A stretch of DNA of 64,000 bases from Archegozetes longisetosus. Lineage: Eukaryota > Arthropoda > Arachnida > Sarcoptiformes > Trhypochthoniidae. The stretch is taken from NCBI GenBank assembly GCA_018873245.2, contig JAEMBT020000001.1, forward strand, positions 8,644,220-8,708,219. The letters are read 5' to 3'. Of the stretch, positions 47,749 to 58,486 are shown one piece after another (positions within the stretch are counted from its first letter, which is position 1; every line of letters begins with the position of its first letter). The translations under genes were made by a program, and so were the position numbers. The notes beneath the pieces are model-generated. The model did not search any database. It saw nothing but the letters and a program-made list of their open reading frames with translations, and was not told the origin of the DNA.

Positions 47749-49010
47749 TATTCATTGATTATTAAATTTGTTAAAAAATGGTTTTTTATCAATAAAGCAA
47801 TGAATTCCTATTCGTTTCAAATTTTTCCTTGTCATCTTTGAATCGGAACATTTCTTGATCAATTTACAAAAAAAACAGAATTCGAATCTGATCACCCAGT
47901 CAAAAGTTATTGTCTATTTTTGTCCCCAAAATTAGAATTGAAATCGAGTGTATAATGGACAACAGAATAGTTACATGAAATTCTCAAAATACATCTCAAC
48001 TAGGATTACAGTTTCAAGCTTTTAATTGTATTTTCGTAACCATACACTTGTACTTGAGTATAAGTTAATTTCTATAAGTGCATGGCTATAAAAAAGATAC
48101 AATTAAAAGTTTAAAACGGTACTCCTGATTGAGATGTACTTTAATTATTGAAATATAAAGGAGACTTGAGAATTTCACGTAACTATCCTATCGTTCATAC
48201 ATTTGTGCATGATTTGTTACTCTAGCTTGAATTTATTTTGTTTTAGTCTACTCAAAATTTTGCTAACCATAAATAAATGCTATTTAGTTTTGCATTGATT
48301 AACAATTTTCAATAGTTAATAGATTGTGTTCTTGTGCAGGTCAGCCTATTTGATAGCATCTATGATAATCTTATAACTAATTCACGGTAAGAATATTTTC
48401 AAAATTCATCACTTTGTGGTCAGATACTTTCCTTGTTAGATTGCCATTGCCTCTCAAGTTAAAATAGTCAATATTTTTTATATGCATTGTCTTAAGGTTC
48501 TTCTTCGAAAAATATACATATAGCGATAAGACTTTAATATGTCCTATTGGGAAAAGTTTTAATTGTCTAAAAACAAAAAATTATAGAACTTATGAATGAC
48601 TTACATACTATACAAATGATTATTAACGCAAACTTTCATTCATTCAAACTCTACTGAAATCAAGCTAAAAGTTTGATAAAGATATCAAAGATGGATTAGT
48701 TCTAAACTCTTAATAGTCTAATTTCCCTTTCAATTTAAAAGTAGTCTTCTATACTTATACTAATAATATTAAATTTCAGTCAATTCACTCGACTCATCGC
48801 ATTCTTTAATATTTTGATTATCGAATTTTAAATTTGGAAATAATTTTCACATTCAATAAGTTTCTTCGTAAATGATTTTCACTATTTCATGCATTGAACG
48901 TGAAATATTATGATTGAATTATATTTGAACAATGTCTGTCATGGCTAGGGTGACCAACTTAAGAGGGCTTCATATCTTGACATAAAAAACACAAATCGGA
49001 GACCCTTATA

Positions 49011-49802
49011 TACACCACTGGACAAAACTAACTTGGAAATTTTTAACATACTATAACTTTTGAGTGAATATTCTAAATTTAATGGTTTTAAAAGCATTTT
49101 AATGATAAAAAACGTAGTTTAAGGAATTTTTAATAATATTATATTGTAACGTTGTTTACGAGCGGCATATTGTTTTGTTTTTTTTAATAATCACTATTTA
49201 TTAAAATAGTTGCACTATTCACTACCACAGCATGTAATGCTCGGAACTGGAGAAGAGGTAAAATTCAAATCAGAACTGTTTGAATTGATTACTAATTAAG
49301 ATACCGTAAATAGCTGTTTGATCATATCGCTGGCTGTCTAGTCAATTTTATGGAAAAGCGAAATGTTAAGCAATACAAGTTGCCGCTCGGCTACACTTTT
49401 AGTTTCCCGTGTAAACAGGAAGGACTAACTAAAGCACGTCTCGTGTCTTGGACTAAAGGATTCAACTGTACTGGAGTCGAAGGCCACGATGTAGTTCAGT
49501 TGTTGCGCAATGCAATTAAGAAAAGACAAGTAAGAAAATATAATCAATAGTTACCTTTACTATTGATTAATTATCAAATTGAAATACAGGGCATTGAGAT
49601 TGATGTGGTAGCTGTTGTGAACGATACGACCGGAACATTGATGTGGATATAATAGTGAATAATTAATAATCTTAATTTATTGTGTAATTATTGTATTATA
49701 AATTTGCTTAATTTTGCTTCAAATTTCATTAAAATGCGATAAACCATTCAAAAGTTATAGCTATTCATAAAAATTTCCAAGTTAGTTTTGTCCAGTGGTG
49801 TA
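49011..49802. mobile_element. Tc1/mariner-like TIR element carrying host gene exons
   Basis: The ends are inverted copies of TACACCACTGGACAAAACTA, which continue into ...TTGGAAATTTTTA and remain similar for about 50-60 bp. TA-rich borders are consistent with TA target choice. Its interior holds three exons and two introns of a hexokinase gene and no transposase, so it depends on a transposase from elsewhere. Confidence 0.88.
49216..49644 (+). pseudogene. Hexokinase gene fragment captured inside a transposon
   Basis: Three exon pieces lie in order: about 49216-49257 (YSLPQHVMLGTGEE), 49314-49529 (72 codons, [18 protein letters not shown] then [34 protein letters not shown]) and 49590-49644 (GIEIDVVAVVNDTTGTLM). 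GTAAAA...TAG and GTAAGA...CAG introns separate them, and the reading frame is kept across both. These blocks are characteristic of eukaryotic hexokinase, which phosphorylates glucose using ATP; the LPLG-TFSFP, WTKGF and NDTTGTLM regions belong to the active-site part. Only about 105 of the usual ~450 residues are present, and homology stops abruptly after TLM, so it cannot make an enzyme. Because introns are retained, it came from genomic DNA, not a processed transcript. Confidence 0.92.
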
Positions 49803-50814
49803 TATATATATATTGAGGTTCATCCAAATTACATTATTCTTTAAATTAATAAAGAATACTTTTTGTGGTGTTCCTGAAAATTAGTGTTCAATGTGGACTC
49901 CACAGTAATAAAAAAAGTTTAATACAAATGAACTTTATTTAAAAATAAATGAAGACGAGTGGCATTAACAACAAGAAATGACAACTCCCTCTCGAAAGGG
50001 TAAAGCGTTCCATTTATATGGAACGGAGATAAACACCTGGAAGCTTAACACTCCTTAATCTGGGAGAAAGACATTGTTTATGTTTAAATATTTGCTCAAA
50101 GGATTAAAACAAACAAATAGTCTACTTTAAAGTAATGAAATCTAAGATAGATGACATGTTTGCGAAAAATAGTTTTAAAATTGCATGTGTTCTACACTTT
50201 TATAAACTGTCAATTATTTAGAAATAATTTTTAGTTCAATTTTATATTTCACAAAACAATGGAACTTAAGCACAGATGTGATTAATCTATTTTCTTTTAA
50301 AGCTCATATATAATAAAAATCTTGCTATTCTTTCTCTTATCACTAAATATTAGGACTTTACCTATTTTTAAAGAGTCGGTATTTTAATCTGCTGAAAGAT
50401 TTCAAATATCTGCTATTTATATGACTTTCAGAAATTTATGAGTTTCAAATCTGATATCTTGACATTTTCCTATTTATACCAAATCTTGTCTTGACTCTTG
50501 ACAAGTGTTACAAACCTTAACTGTCAAGGCGAAATCTTGACGGTTGGTCACCCTAGTCATGACATAAATCAAGACTTGAGTCGATATAAGTCTAGAATTA
50601 ATATATTTAGACAATATATCTTTATATTTTTACAATTTGTAATAAGTAATAACATAAACATTTGTTAGGTTATCACAGTTTTAAAAGTTTTGAAAAAGTT
50701 TGAAAGTCCATATAATTTAGGAAATTTTTATACTTTTAACTTAAATTTAAAGGTTTAACGAAGTCGTGTTAAAAAGTACAGTGCCTCATTTAGACAGAAA
50801 TGAACTTAAAAGTA

Positions 50815-51412
50815 GAGAGGGGCATCCTCCAAAAATTGAAAGAATTTGAAGTTGAATAGTATTTTATTGAAAATTATGATTTATGCAATATATTCTCAAT
50901 AATCTAAGCTATAAGCCATTCTCAATAAGGCACTAACCTTAACTATCATTCGATACCTTTTAGACCACGTTGAGTGCGTTATGGATGTGAGCTGTAGGAA
51001 TTCGTAACTACTTTTCTTTGTACATTTTTGAGAGTTCGTCAACATTTACTTATGTGCCGTTTTGCAATACTTGGCGGGTCTCTTGATTTATAAGTTACAT
51101 TATGTTTCTTGCATTTTTATCTTTACGATCTATTATATTTGTGTTATACAGATTGAAATTATATTTGCTTTCTTTTTACACAATCTTTTGATTGACTAAG
51201 TGTTGTGACTATTTCTGGAAAGTCTTATTGCATAACCTTTGAATTCTCGTGATGTTAACAGTTAGTTTTTGCCATTTTCATTGTTTGCAAACTTATTTGA
51301 TTTTATAGTACTAGAGATACTTTGAAAATAGATATAAGTTTTGTTATAGTTTGCACTGTATATATAGTTATTAGCTTTGAAACTCTTTCAATTTTTGAAG
51401 AATATCCCTCTG
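50815..51412. mobile_element. MITE of ~0.6 kb with ~38-bp TIRs
   Basis: Left and right ends share ATTCTTCAAAAATTGAAAGA-type sequence in inverse orientation (about 50820-50855 against 51375-51410). TA lies at both borders, and other receptor units keep the uninterrupted AAAAGTACTTTT. Tc1/mariner-type target use; no transposase. Confidence 0.8.
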
Positions 51413-51745
51413 TACTTCTCATTCAATTAAATATTCTAAAAATTGAAACAGGATATCAATTCATATCAGTATTTAATGTATTTACTCAGTTATATTAGTT
51501 GTATTATTCTATATTAGGTTAAGTTCGGTCAAGTATATTCAAGTAGTTGAACGTAATGATTAGTCTGAGTGAAAATAACGCCAAGCACAAAATGACCTCA
51601 TGTTACCCTTAGCTTACATTAGTTATTTTCTTTGGAATAAACCTCAGTATAGTAATAAATTCAAGTGATGGTCAAACTTGTGACTTATAGAACATGGTTC
51701 TGAGTGCAAGCCACAGAAATATTGTCAAATCTGACCCATTTTCTA

Positions 51746-52876
51746 TCAGTATTTAATACTTGAAACTTCTATTATTTTCAGAAACAGTAATATTAGGAAA
51801 ATGATGATCTGTAGAAGGACAGTTTGAAAAAGAGCTTTTAATTAAATTGAACTAAATCTCAAGTAATTAAATAAATAATTGCTTCATACCATCGGAGATA
51901 ATTAATAGTAAATAATTTCCAACACGAAAATCCAACTCTTTTCTAACCAACTCTTTCTATGTATGCCATTAACTATTAATAAAATTTTGATAATCAAGTC
52001 AAAAAAATTAGTTTTACTATATGTGCTTAGGATCCTTTAGAAAATGGTATCTTATGACTACACTGCAGAAAAAATTTTGTCATTGCCTTAATTTGACTCG
52101 AGATAAAGTTATAAAAGTCATTCTATAATTTTTTCTCAAATTGAATTCTAGTTTAGAGGACATCAATTTATTCAATGTCTTATAGATTGTGTTTTCTTCA
52201 GAAATGTTTGATGAGGCAGTATTTATGATGATAGTAAAACTAATAATTATGAGTATCATAACATATACAACAATTGTTTTAAGAATTATGTTCATTTCGA
52301 CGAATGAAAAGGTATACACACCAAAAATAATAACCAAACCATAGATTAACCAAATTGTTAACAAATATTTTGACCAAAATTTCTTATTGTATTCACTGAT
52401 TTCTGAATATAATGAATTCAGTGAACCAATATATCTAACAATAGATTTATGACTTCTTTTATTTCTTATTATCGACATTTGATAGTTTGACTTTTTAAGT
52501 TTCATTTTAATGTATCTGCAAATTATGTAGAAATACTGTATATGACTTACCATAAATTGACTGAATACGTATAATAACTACACCACACGAATAATAAATT
52601 GTTAAGATTTCTATATATAATCGTTTGTACGACTGAACATTTTATGAAATACATCGACATAATACCAATGAACATCAATACTGGTATTAGTTTTTCAGTG
52701 GTCACCTTATAGAACGGAAATAAGATTTTTGATAGTTTTATTAGTTTCAGGATTCTCTGTATATTTATCAATCCAATACTTTTTGGTGAAACTAAACTCG
52801 ACATCATTTCAAATACTTTAAGATAATAAGGTTTTATGTCATTATAATAATATATCGATTGCGAGGGCAGAGCCAA
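51746..52876 (-). pseudogene. Gustatory receptor relic (psi-2)
   Basis: It retains parts equivalent to all three exons: exon 1 from about 52876 to 52087, exon 2 at 51883-51972 and exon 3 at 51746-51808. The first ~95 codons are gone; the homology starts at the second membrane segment (ALPSQSIYYYN). A stop and frame change occur after SVNLW at 52547-52553, with a second frameshift close to the exon 1 end. Both donors are GC instead of GT (GCAATG and GCAATT). Exon 3 still reads IIIFLILLFLKIIEVSS, the C/D type. Multiple lesions make it a pseudogene. Confidence 0.88.
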
Positions 52877-52961
52877 AAGCTGATTGAATGATGTTTCAAG
52901 GTTTGATAATTTTAAGTTAATAAATTATGGAATAAATACAAGAGTATTCTTTTTTATAACG

Positions 52962-53130
52962 CAGATCTGATTATTACTCTCTGCAAGTCGAGCCAATTTG
53001 AGTGATTCAATAAATTAAGTCAAACTTTCGAGTGCAAATCGATAAAAGATTCTCCTCGACTGCGTTCGAGTCGAGCCCGAATCGAGTCAAGATAGAACTC
53101 GAATAGATTTGAAAGATTTGAATTCATATT
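52962..53130. repeat. Interspersed repeat, copy also at 54970-55110
   Basis: Shares CAGATCTGATT(A), CCAATTTGAGTGATT, GTCAAACTTTC and ACTCGAATAGATT in the same order and orientation with 54970-55110. The two copies flank the DEG/ENaC relic as direct repeats. Identity is moderate and the element type is unknown. Confidence 0.65.
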
Positions 53131-53133
53131 AAA

Positions 53134-54296
53134 TCAAAATATTGCCGAATATTCATAAACTAGAGAATTTTTAGTTCTTATTATAAATGAAAATGATTGC
53201 TTAGGATTTAGAATTACATACTTCATATAGATACTATCATAATATTCTTCATAACAATCTCTTTTACATTTTTCTTACATCCGTCTAAAACTTGAGATTC
53301 GATTAATTTATCACAAATTTGCGTTCATAATATTAGCATATATTTTGCCATTACTGATTGAGATACCACTTCTGATCATAGGATTTGCTAAACAACCATT
53401 GGATGAAATTTGTTTGTCCAAAGCACAAAATTCAATGCAGCTTTGATAAGAATGATAAAATTGATTCTCTTTATAATTGTAACAGTCTGTTCCACGAGGC
53501 CACTCGAGAGATTTGTATATTATTTTACTGAAACCTATCTCTAATTCCGCGGGCTCTATACGGAGTTTCAAAAGATTTGGAGCTAGAAATGATGTATTTT
53601 GAGAATGGATTCCAATAAATATAGTACGGTCCAGCTTCCTACAATATCATTAAAATTATTATTATTTATTCCAAATGCAATATGATCACTTTTAGTTAGT
53701 TCTAACTTTTTATATTCTTTTCCAATATACTTTTCATTGACATTAAAATATGAAAAACATTTTCCGAAATAATTGAACTCATCAAAAATTTCTACCAAAT
53801 TGTTTATTTCCAAGCAATCAAAGCGATTAATTATCTTATCCAGTCGAATGTATTTGACTTCATATTGAATCCATTCATTCAAGTGCAATGTTCTTTCAAA
53901 CAATAGCCTCAGAGTTGTATTGATTGTGTTTCTATTCCTGATTTCATCTGCCAAATTATCAAGGATTAGTCTGCACTCTTTTTCACAATATTCAATATAA
54001 GCAAAATTGAAACTTTTTCGATAACAGTTATTAAACTGTTGTTCAAGAGATAGAAATCTCTAATTGATGTCAGGATAAGAACTTTTGAGTTGAGCTTTAC
54101 TAATAAATGAATTCTTTTCCGTGCATAAAATGATTGAAGGTAGAGGTTGCTGTTTGTCATAATTAACATCAATTTTAATACTAAACGGATATGAAAAGTA
54201 ATCAAATGATATATCAATGATTTGCAAAAACATTATGATAAAACATAAAGTCTTAATAATGTTGCGAATTGTAATAAAAATAAACATGATATTCAA
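53134..54296 (-). pseudogene. DEG/ENaC (degenerin/pickpocket-type) sodium channel relic
   Basis: From ATG 54296 the frame gives the first membrane helix followed by the family's post-helix pattern (YFSYPFSIKIDV, LPSIILCTEKN). It then hits a TAG just after SYPDIN and continues in the same frame through RFLSLEQQFNNCYRKSF to about 53630. A frameshift leads into FIGIHSQNTSFLAPN and the cysteine-rich ectodomain (TDCYNY, SYQSCIEFC, NGCL). Two more frame changes are needed to follow CDKLIESQVLDGCKK and RDCYEEYYDSIYMKY to a stop at 53134. The second, pore-lining helix is not found. One nonsense change, three frame breaks and a missing C-terminus indicate a dead gene. Such channels are amiloride-sensitive cation channels, often sensory. 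Confidence 0.88.
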
Positions 54297-54969
54297 TGTT
54301 ATTGAAAACTTTCTAGCATAACTTCTGCACAGAGCATTCTTTATTATAAATAAGTTATGTTCTTAAGCCCTTTACACTCAAAATCAAAGCTACGAATTGT
54401 TAATTAATTTGAGTGTTTCAATTTTATTGAATAAATTTTAATAAGAACTAAACGTTTTCCTTAAAAGACATTGATCAAAAGTAAAAACTTGATTGAGAAA
54501 GTCTAGAAATAACTCCGAATGCAATGCAGTATGAGATCTACTCATAAGTATATTCTATCGATATTTTTGTACTTATAATTAATACTTGAAGTTTTATTAA
54601 CGTTAATCAGTACCAGTTTGTGAATACTCTGTAAATCGATATATGAATGAAATTGTTCCCTGAAATTGAGTTTTGTTAAGAGTAAAATGAAGTAAAATAA
54701 TTAGTATTCAAACAATCTTTTCGATGGTAGATTGTAAATAATCTATTATTTGTTAAACTTGCTTTGTCGTTCAAACAAAATATTAAATATTTTTAAAATT
54801 AAAATTCACATTAAATGAATATCAACCGAACACTAAGCAGTACTTAATATTCATTACTGAGCTATATTCTGTAAGAGTAATTAATTTTATTTTAATATGC
54901 AATTTAAATGAGAAAGTTATAATGAAAATGTTTGGTTGACTAATAAAATGCAACAATATTCTTATTCAT

Positions 54970-55110
54970 GAGGCGGATCTGATTAGTGCTCTGCACGAAT
55001 CGAACCAATTTGAGTGATTTGACAAACCAGGTCAAACTTTCAAGTCCAAATCGGGTCCTGGTAGGACTCGAATAGATTCGAAACAATTGAATTTATATTA
55101 TGTTAAATCA
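54970..55110. repeat. Interspersed repeat, partner of 52962-53130
   Basis: Same motif order as the copy at 52962. It is followed by AT-rich sequence with two open stretches (55100-55282 and 55324-55611) that show no recognisable domain. Confidence 0.6.
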
Positions 55111-55609
55111 GAAAATGTCCTGGAAATTTTTAAAACTTCCTAGAACTATTCTAGAAAGTTCTAGAATGTTTTATAAATTTGCGAATTATTCTGATAATCT
55201 CAAAAGTATTCTACAATATCACACCGAATTTAGAATCTGTCTGGAAAATGCATTACGGTGTAAAAGGGGTCCTACTCTATAAAATTTTAAAAACCTAAAA
55301 ATTTACTTTATTCATTAATTGCAGTGAATTCGAGCCTTTGGATAAGCTCGAGACAAGTTCAAATTAACCCAAATCACGATTTGAACAGAGTAGCAGTTCT
55401 ATTTTATTTAAAATCTTCAATTAATTTCTTTAGAAAATTTAAGAACTTCGTAATCATTGTTGTCATCAAGAGAATGCGTGAAGCAAATGATCTAACTAAT
55501 AATAATGTAACTGAAAATAATTTCTTAAAGAAAATCTTGTATAAGTGTAACGAGATCCATCAAAATTTCAGAGAGAAGTTAAACAAAAGACCAAAAAGGG
55601 GACCGGCTT

Positions 55610-57194
55610 AAGTCGCACAAAAATATTAATTCTAATATTAAATTAAAAGAGTGTTTCAAAAATAATTGTATTAAGACTACTATTGTTAAATTAGTTATTA
55701 ATATTTTTATCACTAGAGAGGGGATTTCTGTTTAGGTTATGTTAGGTTAGGTTAGGTTTCACTGACAACTATTTCACTGATAGTCACCAAACCCACAACT
55801 GATACCGATAAGTGTTTGTATTGCGAGTTCGAAACACTCGTTATTAAATAGTTCATTTTTAAAGAGTGGTATTCAAAATTTTAAAAGCTTACTACTCTTG
55901 AAGCGTTCATCTGATATGCTTAAAACTTACAGGGCTACCGAAAAGGTCACTTTAGGCCCGAAATGGCGGGAAATTATATTCAGCGATGAGGAAAAATTCA
56001 ATTTGGATGGGCCTGACGGTAACCAGTATTACTGGCATGACCTAAGAAAAGGTCCACAATACTTTTCTCGGCGCGGTTGGTGAGTCTTTGGTGGTGTGAG
56101 CGGGTTTCGGTTTTCGCGGAAAAACGAGACTTGTTATCTTGAATGTTCGACAAAACTCTACTGACTATATTCAAGTTCTTACTGAACATTTGAAGCCAGT
56201 CGGGACAGCTATTGGTGGCCGCAATTGGATTTTACATGACAATGCTCTGATTCACACATCGAGAATGACCAGAACTTGGTTGGAAACAATGTTCGGGTTT
56301 TGAACTGGCCATCAAACAGCCCCGACTTAAACCCTATTGAAAACTTATGGGGTATTCTCATTCGGCTCGTCTACCTAAATGGTCACCAATTTAATTCGGT
56401 TCCCGAGCTTCGGGCCGAAATCCTTAAGAACTGGGACCTAATTTCGAAAAATCATATCGAAAAGTTGGTGGACTCAATGACTAATCGCATGATTGAAGTT
56501 CTGAAGAAAAATGGACAGTCCATCAACTGCTAGTCGGCTAAATGGTAAATTTTTATGCACTGCTTCTACATTTATTTCGCAGTTGAAAATCGGGGTTTTG
56601 CAATTTTTTCGCGATTAGTACATATAATTTTTAAAAAATTTTGGGAAATTATTCATATTTTATTTTTAAGAAACATATGTAAAAGTTAGTTTTTAATTTT
56701 GTTGGATTAAAAAGTTATTACTGAAAAACTTCCGTTTCTATATTTTTCGCTGTGACTGTATATCTCTGGAAACTGTGTGCACAAATCCTTGAAATGATGT
56801 GCATATCACCGATTTTTATCGGTGGACCTATTGGAATAGATGATGATATGCACATCATTTCAGAGGTTTGCACACAGTTTCCAGAGATATAAGTCTTAAG
56901 CATATCAGGTGAACGCTTTAAGAGTTGTTTATTCTTGAAAACTTGAATACTACTCTTTAAAAATGAATCAACTATATGATGACGAGGTTTCGAACTTGCT
57001 ATACGGCCACTCATCGGTATTCATTGTGGGTCTGATGACTATCAGTGAAATAGTTATCGCTCAAACATAACCTAACCAAAATCCTCACTCTAGTGATAAA
57101 ATTTTTAATAATTAATTTAACAATACGAATATTAATACATTTATTTTTGAAACACTCTTAATTTAATATTAGCATTAGTATTAGTGCAAGACTT
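55610..57194. mobile_element. Tc3-like element with ~300-bp inverted ends
   Basis: 55610-55925 is repeated in inverse orientation at about 56885-57194, including CACTGATAGTCA, TTTTTAAAGAGT and AGCGTTCA blocks. The left copy leads into a plus-strand transposase. The right copy encodes the transposase N-terminal part again on the minus strand (KQLLKRSPDMLKTY), so coding sequence lies inside the inverted ends. A separate hairpin (about 56760-56805 against 56848-56890) lies beside the right arm. TTAGG-like units near 55735-55760 are part of the left arm. Confidence 0.8.
55898..56533 (+). pseudogene. Tc3-like transposase relic
   Basis: Three pieces in shifting frames: LKRSSDMLKTYRATEK with IIFSDEEKFNLDGPDG (first catalytic acid) at 55898-56083; an overlapping piece with RNWILHDNALIHTSRM (second acid) up to about 56300; and LNWPSNSPDLNPIENLWG (third acid, Glu) through 56533. 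The catalytic residues are preserved, but there are a stop after RRGW and at least two frame changes. It sits between the long inverted arms of the element at 55610-57194. Confidence 0.9.
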
Positions 57195-57379
57195 TAGCAG
57201 CTCAGAATCACACCCTATATCTAGCTACCAAAAAGTCCTGGAGTTAAAGACTTTTGGAATAATAGCTATGAAATAGAAAGTATTAACTATTTTTCAAATC
57301 TTACAGTAAGTTTTTCATCACTACAAGTATTTATAGATTAACTTAAGATCCGATTGTTTGCTGGACTCAAGCTAAAAAG

Positions 57380-57830
57380 TAGAGTATAGACTTATTGGTA
57401 TTTTCAGGAACCGACCCGAACCGAAACCGATCCTAATAATATTTTCTAAACCCGACCCGAACCGAAACCGTATTAAAGAAAGAGTAATTTTTAAAGTAAA
57501 GAAATTTTTGTCTTTTGGATTGACCACTTTTTTCACTTAAATCACATTATTTTGCATCTGATTCACTCATTTTGATCATTTGTGTCGCATTAAGTACACA
57601 AAGAAATAAAATGTATTACTCATTCGTTTGCAATGCGTTTGTAAAATAGATATTATATTACAGTTTCATAAGTCACTATTTTACTTGCATTTGAATAGAC
57701 TTTGAAGACCAATACTTATTTGCAATAATTATTTTTAAACCAATCCTTACAGACCCGCACAGACCCATTTCAAAACTTAAGAAACCGACCCGAACCGTTT
57801 TCGGTTTCGGGTTTTCAAGTTTATACTCTA
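57380..57830. mobile_element. hAT-type MITE with perfect 8-bp target duplication
   Basis: The ends are TAGAGTATAGACTT and the complement of TAGAGTATAAACTT. CTAAAAAG flanks both sides (57372-57379 and 57831-57838). Near each end are copies of an ACCCGACCCGAACCGAAACC-like motif, direct on the left and partly inverted on the right. There is no transposase. Confidence 0.9.
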
Positions 57831-57924
57831 CTAAAAAGTGCAAAAGTAAGTTTTCAATACTTTTATTTATAATGAATTTCATACAATATAAACTTTTAGT
57901 TAATGCAATAACAACACAAATTAA

Positions 57925-58486
57925 TTAGTAATACAAATGACTCGATATATAGTATTTCTTCCACAATTTATTGGCGTATTCTTGCCATTGATCAACAAGA
58001 ACTTTACCATTTATTTTTCGGTAAATAAGAGGTCCACAGTTGTATAGAGGATAAGGTGTCCCGAAAACACATTTAGATTTTGACATTCTTTTTGGGGATT
58101 CCTTCACTGGTGAAGCAGTTTTAGCCAAATGTGAACTGAATTTAAAAAGTTTTGAAAAATTTAACAGTTGTGAAAAGTTAAAGAAAAGTATAAAAAATTG
58201 TGAAAAATTATAAAATCTTATGAAATCTTTTGAACAAGAATATGATTACTTACAGTTCGAGTGACTTTTCTGTCAATTTTCCAGTCTCTTGGAACAATTT
58301 AGTTTTTGCAAAAGATTTGAACAAATCATTTAGAGTCACTTTCCAGCCATAAGTCGCACTTTCGGTCACTTCTCCTTTCAATCCTTTAAGCGGTTCCGTA
58401 TCTAAACTGCCATCAATTTGTTGAATTGAGTTTGTAATAATAGTTAAACTGATTATAAAAAGTAATAGTTTTGAACTTAAATCCAT
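57925..58486 (-). CDS. Small secreted protein of unknown function
   Basis: Two exons, 58254-58486 and 57925-58135, with a consensus GTAAGT donor and a CAG acceptor, give 147 residues in frame. The ATG at 58486 opens a clear signal peptide (LLLFIISLTIITNSI, cleavage probably near residue 26). The mature part is basic, Lys-rich and has only two cysteines (KCVFGTPYPLYNCGP), which may form one disulfide. The C-terminus is aromatic (WKKYYISSHLYY). I recognise no family. It is transcribed in the same direction as the chitin-binding gene 2 kb upstream, with no evidence of a functional link. Confidence 0.72.

Larger units (their letters stand above)
46488..48440. repeat. Composite region bounded by ~150-bp inverted repeats
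   Basis: 46488-46645 is repeated in inverse orientation at about 48275-48440; both contain GGCTGACCTGCACAAGARCA. Between the arms are a TC microsatellite (46824-46865), a hAT-type element (47335-47748) and a further palindrome (about 47945-48215). No transposase or other gene is visible; the 47080-47340 open frame has no recognisable domain. Confidence 0.75.
48946..50555. mobile_element. hAT-like element (TAGGGTGACCAAC ends) with a nested TIR element
   Basis: The ends are TAGGGTGACCAAC and GTTGGTCACCCTA. They are flanked by GTCATGGC (48938-48945) and GTCATGAC (50556-50563), an 8-bp duplication with one change. Without the insert at 49011-49802 it would be about 0.8 kb. No transposase was seen. 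49930-50080 has short hairpins (for example GCGTTCCATTTATATGGAACG) but nothing I can name. Confidence 0.8.

Noticed and set aside
55324-55611. 95-codon plus-strand open frame
   Set aside because: AT-rich, no recognisable motif, no splice context; not supported as a gene.
55735-55760. TTAGG units as interstitial telomere repeat
   Set aside because: Only about three imperfect units, and they lie within the left arm of the Tc3-like element; the two units at 20641 are likewise too few.
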